A DNA stretch of 27,750 nucleotides from an uncultured Bacteroides sp. (GTDB lineage Bacteria; Bacteroidota; Bacteroidia; Bacteroidales; Bacteroidaceae): assembly GCF_902491285.1 (NCBI RefSeq), contig NZ_CABUHK010000071.1, positions 1 through 27,750 of the forward strand, read 5' to 3'. The first letter of the stretch is position 1, and each line of letters starts with the position of its first letter. This document shows, piece after piece, positions 15,446-22,773 of the stretch. A model generated the notes under the pieces. It did not search any database, had not been told where the DNA came from, and was given only the letters and a program-made list of their open reading frames with translations. Made by a program: the position numbers and the translations under genes.

Positions 15446-15924
15446 GTGTCAAATAAGAACAGTTCCTCCGCCAAACAGACCTTTTGGGGGAGTTTAAATA
15501 CCCGTATCTTTCCCGTCAATGCCAACCTTTCCTATACCATCCGGTGGAATCTTACTCATTGATGAACACAATGGGGTTTATGAACGATGAGTACTTTTCA
15601 TGGGATGTTACCTATTTCCTCAACGGGTGGTTGTTCGACCGCGTGCCGTTGTTGAGAAAACTGAAATGGCGTGAAATAGTTTCCTGTCGTGGGCTGTACG
15701 GACATTTGAGCGACAAGAACAATCCCGCTTTCAGTGATGATTTGTTCGCTTTTCCGATTGCGGATACCCGTACAATGGGAAAAACGCCTTACGTAGAAGC
15801 CGGGGTAGGTATTGAAAACATTTTTAAGGTATTACGTTTGGAATACGTGTGGCGGCTTACTTACCGCGATTCTCCGGGAATCGACAAGTCCGGTTTGAGA
15901 ATAAGTCTCCACATGACCTTTTAA
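15446..15924 (+). pseudogene. C-terminal remnant of a DUF5686 outer-membrane protein gene
   Basis: The frame starting near 15484 reads GEFKYPYL, then a non-matching patch, then PVESYSLMNTMGFMNDEYFSWDVTYFLNGWLF, GLYGHLSDKNNPAF, MGKTPYVEAGVGIENIFKVLRLEYVWRLTYRD and ends ISLHMTF (blocks quoted separately). This is the C-terminal beta-barrel end of DUF5686/carboxypeptidase-like proteins, which are normally around 800 residues. Over about 15511-15542 the family match (FPVNANLSYTI) lies in another frame, so two compensating indels seem to be present. There is no signal peptide, no start and no upstream part. It begins just past the kinase stop, which points to a deletion that removed most of the gene. 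Confidence 0.75.
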
Positions 15925-15991
15925 AAGTTAAATCCTGCTAATTGCAATGTTTATATGACAAATAAAGACTGTATTAGTAATTAATTAATCT

Positions 15992-15999
15992 TATTTTTG
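15992..15999 (+). promoter_or_regulatory. -7 promoter box of the inositol cluster
   Basis: TATTTTTG matches TAnnTTTG and lies 33 bp before the ATG at 16033, in a very AT-rich leader. No clear TTTG is seen at -33. Confidence 0.5.
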
Positions 16000-16032
16000 C
16001 ATCAATTTTAGTTTAATTTTAATAGAATAGAA

Positions 16033-17322
16033 ATGAAACAAGAAATTAAACCCGCTACCGGACGCCTCGGTGTGTTGGTAGTTGGAGTCGGTGGTGCGGT
16101 TGCCACCACAATGATTGTAGGTACACTAGCCTCTCGCAAGGGACTGGCAAAACCGATAGGATCTATTACCCAGTTAGCCACAATGCGCATGGAAAACAAC
16201 GAAGAAAAACTCATCAAGGACGTTGTGCCTTTGACGGATTTGAACGACATTGTTTTCGGCGGATGGGACATTTTCCCGGACAACGCATACGAAGCTGCTA
16301 TGTACGCTGAGGTCTTGAAAGAAAAAGACCTGAACGGAGTGAAAGACGAATTGGAAGCCATCAAACCGATGCCGGCTGCTTTCGACCACAACTGGGCAAA
16401 ACGTCTGAACGGAACACATATCAAGAAAGCTGCTACCCGCTGGGAAATGGTGGAACAACTTCGCCAGGATATCCGCGACTTCAAGGCTGCCAACAACTGC
16501 GAACGCGTCGTTGTGCTTTGGGCTGCAAGTACTGAAATCTACATTCCATTGTCTGACGAGCACATGTCACTCGCTGCTTTGGAAAAAGCAATGAAGGAAA
16601 ACAATACCGAAGTGATTTCTCCGAGTATGTGTTATGCATATGCCGCTATCGCAGAAGATGCTCCGTTCGTAATGGGTGCTCCTAACTTGTGCGTAGATAC
16701 TCCTGCCATGTGGGAATTTTCCAAGCAAAAACAAGTGCCTATCTCAGGCAAGGACTTCAAGAGCGGTCAGACACTGATGAAAACCGTATTGGCTCCGATG
16801 TTCAAAACCCGTATGCTGGGTGTGAACGGCTGGTTCTCTACCAATATCCTCGGCAACCGTGACGGTGAAGTGCTCGACGATCCGGACAACTTCAAGACAA
16901 AAGAAGTCAGCAAGCTGTCTGTTATCGACACTATCTTCGAACCCGAAAAATATCCTGATCTCTACGGAGACGTTTACCATAAAGTACGTATCAACTACTA
17001 TCCGCCCCGCAAGGACAACAAAGAGGCATGGGACAATATCGACATCTTCGGATGGATGGGTTACCCGATGGAAATCAAGGTGAACTTCCTTTGCCGCGAC
17101 TCTATCCTTGCCGCTCCTATCGCACTCGACCTCGTATTGTTCAGTGACTTGGCAATGCGTGCAGGTATGTGTGGCATCCAGACCTGGCTGTCATTCTTCT
17201 GCAAGAGCCCGATGCACGATTTCGAGCACCAGCCGGAACACGATTTGTTCACTCAATGGAGAATGGTAAAACAGACATTGCGTAACATGATCGGTGAAAA
17301 AGAACCTGATTATTTGGCTTAA
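16033..17322 (+). CDS. ino1: Myo-inositol-1-phosphate synthase
   Basis: 429 residues. It converts glucose-6-phosphate to inositol-1-phosphate using NAD as a recycled cofactor, in the cytoplasm. The Rossmann motif VVGVGGAVATTMIVG is at the N-terminus. SITQLATM, VLWAASTEIY, the NAD/substrate block GWFSTNILGNRDGEVL and the late DSILAAPIALDL segment are typical of the family. It opens a six-gene unit whose other members make inositol lipids. A hairpin with a T-run lies right after it, so later genes may depend on read-through. B. thetaiotaomicron has a characterised equivalent, BT_1526 as I recall. Confidence 0.93.
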   Translation: MKQEIKPATGRLGVLVVGVGGAVATTMIVGTLASRKGLAKPIGSITQLATMRMENNEEKLIKDVVPLTDLNDIVFGGWDIFPDNAYEAAMYAEVLKEKDLNGVKDELEAIKPMPAAFDHNWAKRLNGTHIKKAATRWEMVEQLRQDIRDFKAANNCERVVVLWAASTEIYIPLSDEHMSLAALEKAMKENNTEVISPSMCYAYAAIAEDAPFVMGAPNLCVDTPAMWEFSKQKQVPISGKDFKSGQTLMKTVLAPMFKTRMLGVNGWFSTNILGNRDGEVLDDPDNFKTKEVSKLSVIDTIFEPEKYPDLYGDVYHKVRINYYPPRKDNKEAWDNIDIFGWMGYPMEIKVNFLCRDSILAAPIALDLVLFSDLAMRAGMCGIQTWLSFFCKSPMHDFEHQPEHDLFTQWRMVKQTLRNMIGEKEPDYLA

Positions 17323-17350
17323 TTCGGGAAGATGTTCCTGAAAAATATAT

Positions 17351-17390
17351 AAACTTTCCCCTTCTTCAGCAAGGGGAAAGTTTTGTTATT
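17351..17390 (+). terminator. Strong hairpin between inositol-phosphate synthase and pgpA
   Basis: A perfect 13-bp stem (AAACTTTCCCCTT / AAGGGGAAAGTTT) with a 7-nt loop, followed by TGTTATT. It lies 28 bp after the synthase stop and 23 bp before the next ATG. It is probably a partial terminator or attenuator that lowers expression of the downstream lipid genes relative to the synthase. Confidence 0.7.
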
Positions 17391-17412
17391 CTTATACACT
17401 CTATTGCAAATA

Positions 17413-17892
17413 ATGAAACGACCTTCCTTTCTACCTGTTTTTATAGGCACGGGCTTTGGCTCCGGTTTTTCTCCTTTTGCTCCCGGCACGGCTGGGGCGT
17501 TGTTGGCTTCTATCATTTGGATTGCACTTTATTTCCTGTTTCCCTTTACTACCGTTTTATGGATTACCGCCGTTTTGGTGATTGTATTTACATTCGCCGG
17601 CATCTGGGCTGCGGACAAGTTGGAGCCTTATTGGGGGGAAGACCCTTCGCGCGTGGTAGTAGACGAGATGGTGGGAGTGTGGATACCGCTGCTGGCTGTA
17701 CCGAATGATGAGAATTGGTTTTGGTACGTCATCGCGGCTTTTGTCCTGTTCCGTGCATTTGATATTGCCAAACCGCTGGGCGTCCGCAAGATGGAGAGCC
17801 TGAAAGGTGGAGTAGGGGTTATGATGGACGATATTTTGGCGGGAGTGTATAGTTTTATTTTGTTAGTGGGAGCGAGATGGGTGATTGGCTGA
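17413..17892 (+). CDS. PgpA-family phosphatase (likely phosphatidylinositol-phosphate phosphatase)
   Basis: About 159 residues from the ATG at 17413; a TTG at 17383 is in frame but overlaps the terminator hairpin. The PgpA pattern is clear: GTGFGSGFSPFAPGTAG near the N-terminus, WAADKLE, DPSRVVVDEMVGVWIPL and RAFDIAKPLG, with membrane helices between. The founding family member removes phosphate from phosphatidylglycerophosphate. In this cluster, next to a CDP-alcohol phosphotransferase that would use inositol phosphate, the natural substrate is phosphatidylinositol phosphate, as reported for the B. thetaiotaomicron counterpart. Which substrate it uses cannot be seen from sequence alone. Its end overlaps the next gene by 16 bp. 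Confidence 0.85.
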   Translation: MKRPSFLPVFIGTGFGSGFSPFAPGTAGALLASIIWIALYFLFPFTTVLWITAVLVIVFTFAGIWAADKLEPYWGEDPSRVVVDEMVGVWIPLLAVPNDENWFWYVIAAFVLFRAFDIAKPLGVRKMESLKGGVGVMMDDILAGVYSFILLVGARWVIG

Positions 17893-18374
17893 AAAAGATT
17901 GCGCGGATGATTTCCCAGAAAGGCGGTTTCTTCATGTTCTTGAGGGCGCAGCTTTCTGCTCAGATGGCAACCATTGCAGACTTTCTTGTAACGATTCTTT
18001 TGGTAAGGCTGTTCGATGTCTACTATGTATATGCTACCTTGGCGGGTGCCATCTACGGGGGAATTGTCAATTGCATCATTAATTATAAATGGACATTTAA
18101 GTCGAAAGGCAAAAAAACGAATGTAGCTGCCAAGTTTGTCATTGTGTGGCTTTGCAGCGTTTGGCTGAACACATGGGGGACATATGCGCTGACGGAGTCT
18201 TTGGCGAAGATTCCCTGGGTGCGGGATACGCTCAGTCTCTATTTCGGTGATTTTTTCATTATACCCAAGGTGGTAGTGGCGGTAATCGTCGCGCTGTTCT
18301 GGAATTATAATATGCAGCGTCTCTTTGTTTACCGGAATATAGATATAAGGAGCTTGTTCGGAAGAAGAGACTGA
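17877..18374 (+). CDS. GtrA-like membrane protein
   Basis: 165 residues with four predicted membrane segments (about 25-45, 52-70, 88-108, 128-148). The GtrA family (PF04138) pattern is visible: FLRAQLSAQMATIADFLVT, then AGAIYGGIVNCIINYKWTF, ending in a basic cytoplasmic tail. GtrA proteins usually accompany glycosyltransferases that act on undecaprenyl-phosphate sugars. Here the start overlaps pgpA by 16 bp, so it belongs to the inositol lipid unit. Its role there is unknown; substrate movement or membrane scaffolding for a lipid-modifying step is a guess. Confidence 0.8.
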   Translation: MGDWLKKIARMISQKGGFFMFLRAQLSAQMATIADFLVTILLVRLFDVYYVYATLAGAIYGGIVNCIINYKWTFKSKGKKTNVAAKFVIVWLCSVWLNTWGTYALTESLAKIPWVRDTLSLYFGDFFIIPKVVVAVIVALFWNYNMQRLFVYRNIDIRSLFGRRD

Positions 18375-18430
18375 AGAAATTGAAGAACTTGAAATAAACA
18401 GAAGATTTAGATATAAACAGATTTAGACAC

Positions 18431-19081
18431 ATGAATTACAGAGATTATTTACAACAACTGATTTATAAGATTATCAATCCTTTGATACACGGGATGATTA
18501 AAATAGGAATCACTCCTAACTTCATCACCACTACCGGATTTATCCTGAATGTGGTAGCGGCGGGCATGTTCGTTTATGCCGGAATCTATGGTGGAGAAAA
18601 CGACCTTGCCATCATCGGATGGGCGGGCGGTGTGATTCTGTTTGCCGGACTGTTCGATATGATGGACGGACGTGTAGCCCGCCTGGGTAACATGAGTTCC
18701 AAATTTGGCGCGCTTTACGACTCTGTGCTTGACCGTTACAGCGAACTGATGACTTTCTTCGGTATCTGCTACTACCTCTCAATGAAAGATTATTTCCTTT
18801 ATGCGCTTATCGCTTTCGTGGCGCTTATCGGTTCATTGATGGTAAGTTACGTCCGTGCACGTGCCGAGGGTTTGGGGATAGAATGTAAGGTAGGATTCAT
18901 GCAACGCCCCGAACGCGTGGTGCTGACCAGTCTCGGTGCTTTATTTTGTGGCGTATTCAAAGACATCACCGCTTTCGAACCGATTCTGATATTAATCGTT
19001 CCTCTGACTTTAGTTGCTGTATTAGCCAATATCACTGCCTTTGCGCGTGTGAGACATTGCTACAAAGCAATGAAAGAATAA
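18431..19081 (+). CDS. CDP-alcohol phosphotransferase, probable phosphatidylinositol-phosphate synthase
   Basis: 216 residues, integral membrane enzyme. The family signature D-x2-D-G-x2-A-R-x8-G-x3-D-x3-D is complete: [26 protein letters not shown]. It joins a CDP-diacylglycerol-derived phosphatidyl group to an alcohol. The inositol-phosphate synthase four genes upstream and the phosphatase between them point to inositol-1-phosphate as the acceptor, giving phosphatidylinositol phosphate. Phosphatidylglycerophosphate synthase activity cannot be excluded from the motif alone. It lies 56 bp after the GtrA-like gene. Confidence 0.88.
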   Translation: MNYRDYLQQLIYKIINPLIHGMIKIGITPNFITTTGFILNVVAAGMFVYAGIYGGENDLAIIGWAGGVILFAGLFDMMDGRVARLGNMSSKFGALYDSVLDRYSELMTFFGICYYLSMKDYFLYALIAFVALIGSLMVSYVRARAEGLGIECKVGFMQRPERVVLTSLGALFCGVFKDITAFEPILILIVPLTLVAVLANITAFARVRHCYKAMKE

Positions 19082-19087
19082 TTATTC

Positions 19088-19134
19088 AATATGCCGATAA
19101 GTTGGTACGCCAGTCAGGAAAAGACCGGCATATT
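19088..19134 (+). other. Intercistronic inverted repeat before the PAP2 gene
   Basis: Perfect 9-bp arms AATATGCCG (19088-19096) and CGGCATATT (19126-19134) enclose 29 nt containing a small GGTACGCC-like inner fold. There is only a short T-run afterwards. It may be a processing or attenuation site between the PIP synthase and IPC synthase genes. Confidence 0.45.
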
Positions 19135-19164
19135 TTCTGATTGGCACATAAACGCAATCTTATA

Positions 19165-20100
19165 ATGATAAAGAACATTCAAAAGCCATCGAAGAGAGAA
19201 GCCCTTACCGTCTTGGTCATCATGGCCCTCTTTCTTTTATTGACGAGCATTTTCATCGGACTTCGTTCCGAGCACTTGCTGATGGCGATGCTCTACCTGG
19301 TCTTATTCTTTGCCGGACTTCCTACCCGCAAACTGGCAGTAGCCCTGTTGCCTTTCGCTATTTTCGGAATCTCATATGACTGGATGCGTATCTGCCCCAA
19401 CTACGAAGTGAACCCGATTGACGTGGCAGGGCTCTACAACCTGGAGAAATCTCTCTTCGGCGTAATGGACAACGGTATCCTCGTCACTCCCTGCGAATAC
19501 TTTGCCGCGCACAACTGGGCGATAGCCGACGTCTTTGCCGGAATCTTCTACCTCTGCTGGGTTCCCGTCCCCATCTTGTTCGGCCTTTGCCTGTACTTCA
19601 AGAAGGAGAGAAAAACGTACCTTCGCTTTGCCATGGTATTCCTTTTCGTCAACTTAATCGGCTTCGCCGGTTATTATATCCACCCTGCCGCTCCCCCCTG
19701 GTACGCTATCAACTACGGTTTCGAACCGATACTGAACACTCCGGGCAATGTAGCGGGCTTGGGACGCTTCGATGCTTTCTTCGGAGTATCAATCTTCGAT
19801 TCTATCTACGGGCGCAATGCGAATGTCTTTGCCGCGGTACCTTCATTGCATGCGGCCTATATGGTCGTAGCCCTGGTATATGCCATCATCGGCAAATGCA
19901 GATGGTATGTCATTACCCTTTTCTCTATCATTATGGCAGGCATCTGGGGAACAGCCGTTTATTCCTGCCATCACTATATTATCGACGTATTGCTCGGCAT
20001 CTCTTGCGCATTGGCAGGCTGGCTGATATTCGAATATGTATTGATGAAAATCCCGGCATTCCGAAGATTCTTCGACAGATACTATACATATATAAAGTAG
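19165..20100 (+). CDS. PAP2/AUR1-like inositol phosphorylceramide synthase
   Basis: About 311 residues from the ATG at 19165 (the in-frame TTG at 19141 is less likely). Polytopic, with six or more hydrophobic segments. Features of the AUR1-type branch of the PAP2 superfamily are present: ISYDWMRICPNYEVNP early on, HPAAPPWYA, the catalytic-type motif AVPSLHAAYMV, and CHHYIIDVLLG near the end. The expected reaction is transfer of phosphoinositol from phosphatidylinositol to ceramide, giving inositol phosphorylceramide. Bacteroides makes sphingolipids, and the upstream genes provide the donor. The active His residues face the periplasmic side in this family. Confidence 0.85.
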   Translation: MIKNIQKPSKREALTVLVIMALFLLLTSIFIGLRSEHLLMAMLYLVLFFAGLPTRKLAVALLPFAIFGISYDWMRICPNYEVNPIDVAGLYNLEKSLFGVMDNGILVTPCEYFAAHNWAIADVFAGIFYLCWVPVPILFGLCLYFKKERKTYLRFAMVFLFVNLIGFAGYYIHPAAPPWYAINYGFEPILNTPGNVAGLGRFDAFFGVSIFDSIYGRNANVFAAVPSLHAAYMVVALVYAIIGKCRWYVITLFSIIMAGIWGTAVYSCHHYIIDVLLGISCALAGWLIFEYVLMKIPAFRRFFDRYYTYIK

Positions 20101-20119
20101 ATATATAGGTAGCGAAATA

Positions 20120-21115
20120 GTGAAGAGCAAATACCGTAATATATTCCTCGCCTTCGGCATCATCGCCGTCCTGATAATGATATTCACTTTTGACATGGAT
20201 TATCAGGAACTTTGGGCGAACTTGAAGCGTGCGGGAATATATTTGCCCTTGATTTTACTACTATGGCTATTCGTCTACCTTATTAATACCACCTCGTGGT
20301 ATATCATCATCCGTAGTGGCGGCAAGACCGGTTTCTCATTTGCCCGGCTCTACAAATTTACCGTTACAGGTTTTGCGCTCAATTATGTGACCCCCGTCGG
20401 ATTGATGGGCGGTGAGCCGTATCGTATCATGGAGCTGAAACCTTACATCGGCATAGAGAGAGCCACATCTTCCGTGATTCTCTATGTGATGATGCATATC
20501 TTTTCCCACTTTTGCTTTTGGCTAAGTTCTGTGCTGCTCTACGTCTGCCTATATCCGGTAGGGTGGGTGATGGGCATTATCTTAGCAGCTATCACCCTAT
20601 TCTGCCTGCTGATTACCATTCTTTTCATAAAAGGTTATCGTCACGGAATGGCAATAGCCTGTGTCCGCATGGGCAGCCATATCCCTTTCTTGAAAAAGAA
20701 AGTGCTCCGTTTTGCCGAAACTCACCGGGAAAAACTTGAAAATATAGATACACAAATCGCCCTTCTCCACCAGCAAAAGAAACGTACCTTTTACGCAGCC
20801 CTCTTTCTCGAATATACAGCCCGTGTCGTTAGCTGCCTTGAAATATGGCTGATACTGAATGTACTGACAACCAACGTCAGCTTTGCCGACTGCTGCCTGA
20901 TTGCTGCTTTCTCCTCTTTACTCGCCAACCTTTTATTCTTCCTGCCGATGCAGCTAGGCGGACGTGAAGGCGGATTCGCCCTCGCTGTAGGCGGTCTTTC
21001 CCTCTCCGGCGCTTACGGAGTCTATGCTGCATTGATTACCCGCGTGCGCGAAATGGTCTGGATTGTCATCGGACTTGCCTTGATGAAGGTTGGCAATAAG
21101 GAGAAAAACGAGTGA
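20120..21115 (+). CDS. Flippase-like LPG_synthase_TM/UPF0104 membrane protein
   Basis: 331 residues from a GTG, 19 bp after the PAP2 gene. About eight membrane helices. The family pattern (PF03706) is seen in FALNYVTPVGLMGGEPYR, the short ERATSSVILYVMMH helix and the late FLPMQLGGREGGFALAVG. Relatives include the membrane half of lysyl-phosphatidylglycerol synthases, which flips lipids. As the last gene of the inositol unit it could move an inositol lipid across the inner membrane or help modify it further. That role is inferred from context only. Confidence 0.75.
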   Translation: MKSKYRNIFLAFGIIAVLIMIFTFDMDYQELWANLKRAGIYLPLILLLWLFVYLINTTSWYIIIRSGGKTGFSFARLYKFTVTGFALNYVTPVGLMGGEPYRIMELKPYIGIERATSSVILYVMMHIFSHFCFWLSSVLLYVCLYPVGWVMGIILAAITLFCLLITILFIKGYRHGMAIACVRMGSHIPFLKKKVLRFAETHREKLENIDTQIALLHQQKKRTFYAALFLEYTARVVSCLEIWLILNVLTTNVSFADCCLIAAFSSLLANLLFFLPMQLGGREGGFALAVGGLSLSGAYGVYAALITRVREMVWIVIGLALMKVGNKEKNE

Positions 21116-21162
21116 CTTTTTTAGTGTCTACTTTATAGAGTTGGTACAAGCTGCTGCAATTC

Positions 21163-21250
21163 AAACTCACTTTGCCTATGTTTTTCGCCTGTATTCTCTA
21201 AATTATGCCTATGTTTTCAGACGATTTCTTTGATATTTTGCCTATGTTCT
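21163..21250. repeat. Left flanking repeats of the ATPase gene (33-bp period)
   Basis: TGCCTATGTT occurs at 21173, 21206 and 21239, exactly 33 bp apart. The first unit starts with AAACTCACTTTGCC (21163-21176), which recurs identically after the gene at 22639-22652. Confidence 0.8.
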
Positions 21251-21284
21251 TAGAATAAAACACTATATTTGTTGCTGATTAACA

Positions 21285-22631
21285 ATGATTTTTATGTTTA
21301 AAAGAGATATTTATAATCAGTTGCAGGAATGGGCTGCACGTACGGGGCGCAAACCATTAGTGTTGCGTGGTGCACGTCAGGTAGGAAAAACTACATTAGT
21401 CAATGAGTTTGCCCGGAACTTTGAGAATTATCTTCATTTGAATCTGGAGCGCGAAGAAGACGCCCGCCTGTTTCAGGGCACGGATAAAGTGCAGGAAATA
21501 GTCCAAATAGCTTGTTTCCAAAAGAATGTTCTTTTACGTGAAGGCCGGACGTTGCTATTTATAGATGAGATACAGAATGTACCTAAGGCGGTAGCATTGT
21601 TGCGGTACTTTTATGAAGACATGCCAGAGTTGTATGTTATTGCTGCCGGTTCACGTTTACAGTCATTGTTGAAAGAGCGTATCTCTTTTCCGGTAGGCAG
21701 GGTAGAATATATGCAACTGTCTCCTTGTACTTTCGGCGAATATCTGACCGCTATGGGCGAAGAGCATTATCGTACAGCGATAGACGAAGTAAGTTTGCCG
21801 TCTGTGTTGCATGAAGAGGCAATGTCTCGTTTCCATAGATATACGTTGATTGGTGGTATGCCGGAAGTAGTAGCTGATTATGCGGAGAATAGAGACTTGG
21901 TACGTCTGAAGTCTATTTATAATTCTTTATTGAAAGGCTATAACGAAGACGTTGAAAAGTATGCGCCGACCCAGTTACAGACACATGTCATCCGTCATAT
22001 ATTGCGGACAGGCTGGAACAAGGCCGGACAGACTATCCGACTGGGGAATTTCGGAGAATCAAGCTATAATTCTAAGGAAGTACGTGAAGCCTTCAATATT
22101 TTGGAAAAGGCGTTTATACTCCACCTGGTTTATCCTGTTACGGCCGTACACGCACCCGTGCTGCCTGCTTTAAAACGTGCTCCTAAACTGATGTGGCTGG
22201 ATACGGGATTGGTCAATTTTGCTGCAAATATCCAAACAGAGGTTTTGCACGACCGTACTTTGATGGATACATGGCAAGGAGCTATCGCCGAACATATTGT
22301 AGCACAGCAATTACAGGTATTACTTGATGGACAGTATATCTCCGACTTGTATTTTTGGGTACGTGACAAGCAAGGCTCCAATGCAGAAGCAGATTTTATA
22401 TGGCAAAAGGGAACACAGATTATTCCGATTGAAGTGAAATGTGGAAATAATGCTCATCTCCGTTCGATACATTCTTTCATGGATTTATCAGGCGGTGACT
22501 TAGCTATCCGTATTTGGAACGCTCCTTATTCTGTTGATGATGTGAAAACAGTTGCCGGAAAGAGTTTCCGTCTAATCAATCTTCCTTTTTATTATTTGGG
22601 TAGTTTACCGAAGATACTTTCTTCAATTTGA
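21285..22631 (+). CDS. AAA_14 ATPase with C-terminal DUF4143 nuclease-fold domain
   Basis: 448 residues (a second ATG at 21294 is possible). The N-terminal part is an AAA_14 ATPase with Walker A GARQVGKTTLV and Walker B TLLFIDEIQN, then AAGSRL as sensor motif. The C-terminal DUF4143 domain has the PD-(D/E)xK-like residues EADFIW and IPIEVKCG, spaced as in that fold. Such proteins are common and often multi-copy in Bacteroidales; their function is unsettled. The gene stands alone, on the same strand as its neighbours. It is bracketed by matching 33-bp-period repeats and a 14-bp direct repeat, which suggests a discrete, possibly mobile or recently inserted unit of about 1.5 kb. Confidence 0.88.
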   Translation: MIFMFKRDIYNQLQEWAARTGRKPLVLRGARQVGKTTLVNEFARNFENYLHLNLEREEDARLFQGTDKVQEIVQIACFQKNVLLREGRTLLFIDEIQNVPKAVALLRYFYEDMPELYVIAAGSRLQSLLKERISFPVGRVEYMQLSPCTFGEYLTAMGEEHYRTAIDEVSLPSVLHEEAMSRFHRYTLIGGMPEVVADYAENRDLVRLKSIYNSLLKGYNEDVEKYAPTQLQTHVIRHILRTGWNKAGQTIRLGNFGESSYNSKEVREAFNILEKAFILHLVYPVTAVHAPVLPALKRAPKLMWLDTGLVNFAANIQTEVLHDRTLMDTWQGAIAEHIVAQQLQVLLDGQYISDLYFWVRDKQGSNAEADFIWQKGTQIIPIEVKCGNNAHLRSIHSFMDLSGGDLAIRIWNAPYSVDDVKTVAGKSFRLINLPFYYLGSLPKILSSI

Positions 22632-22638
22632 GTACAAT

Positions 22639-22720
22639 AAACTCACTTTGCCCCTTTTTTGTTTCAAAAAAGGAAGTACTTGCCCCATCTTTGGAACAAA
22701 AAAGAACTCACTTTGCCCCA
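22639..22720. repeat. Right flanking repeats of the ATPase gene (32-33-bp period)
   Basis: TTGCCCC occurs at 22648, 22680 and 22713, spacing 32 and 33 bp. Two of the three are preceded by AACTCACT, as on the left side. The copies here continue as CCCCATnTTTGG rather than CCTATGTT. Confidence 0.8.
22653..22673 (+). terminator. Weak hairpin after the ATPase gene
   Basis: CCTTTTTT and AAAAAAGG pair across a 5-nt loop, 22 bp after the stop. It is mostly A-T and has no T-run after it, so termination is uncertain. Confidence 0.3.
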
Positions 22721-22745
22721 TTTTTGGATTATTTTCATAACTTTG
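22712..22745 (+). promoter_or_regulatory. Promoter of the metalloprotease gene
   Basis: TAACTTTG at 22738-22745 matches TAnnTTTG. TTTG at 22712-22715 lies 22 bp upstream as a -33 box. That -33 box is part of the last flanking repeat unit, so the repeats may have supplied or altered this promoter. Confidence 0.6.
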
Positions 22746-22773
22746 TTACAACTAACATCTTAAAAATAAAAGC

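Noticed and set aside
14637..15452. 271-codon minus-strand frame opposite the second kinase
   Set aside because: It lies opposite the histidine kinase, whose motifs are complete, and has no family-like features.
19141..19156. Sigma-54 promoter (TTGGCAC...CGC) before the PAP2 gene
   Set aside because: The distance from GG to GC is 11 bp rather than 12 and no activator palindrome is nearby.
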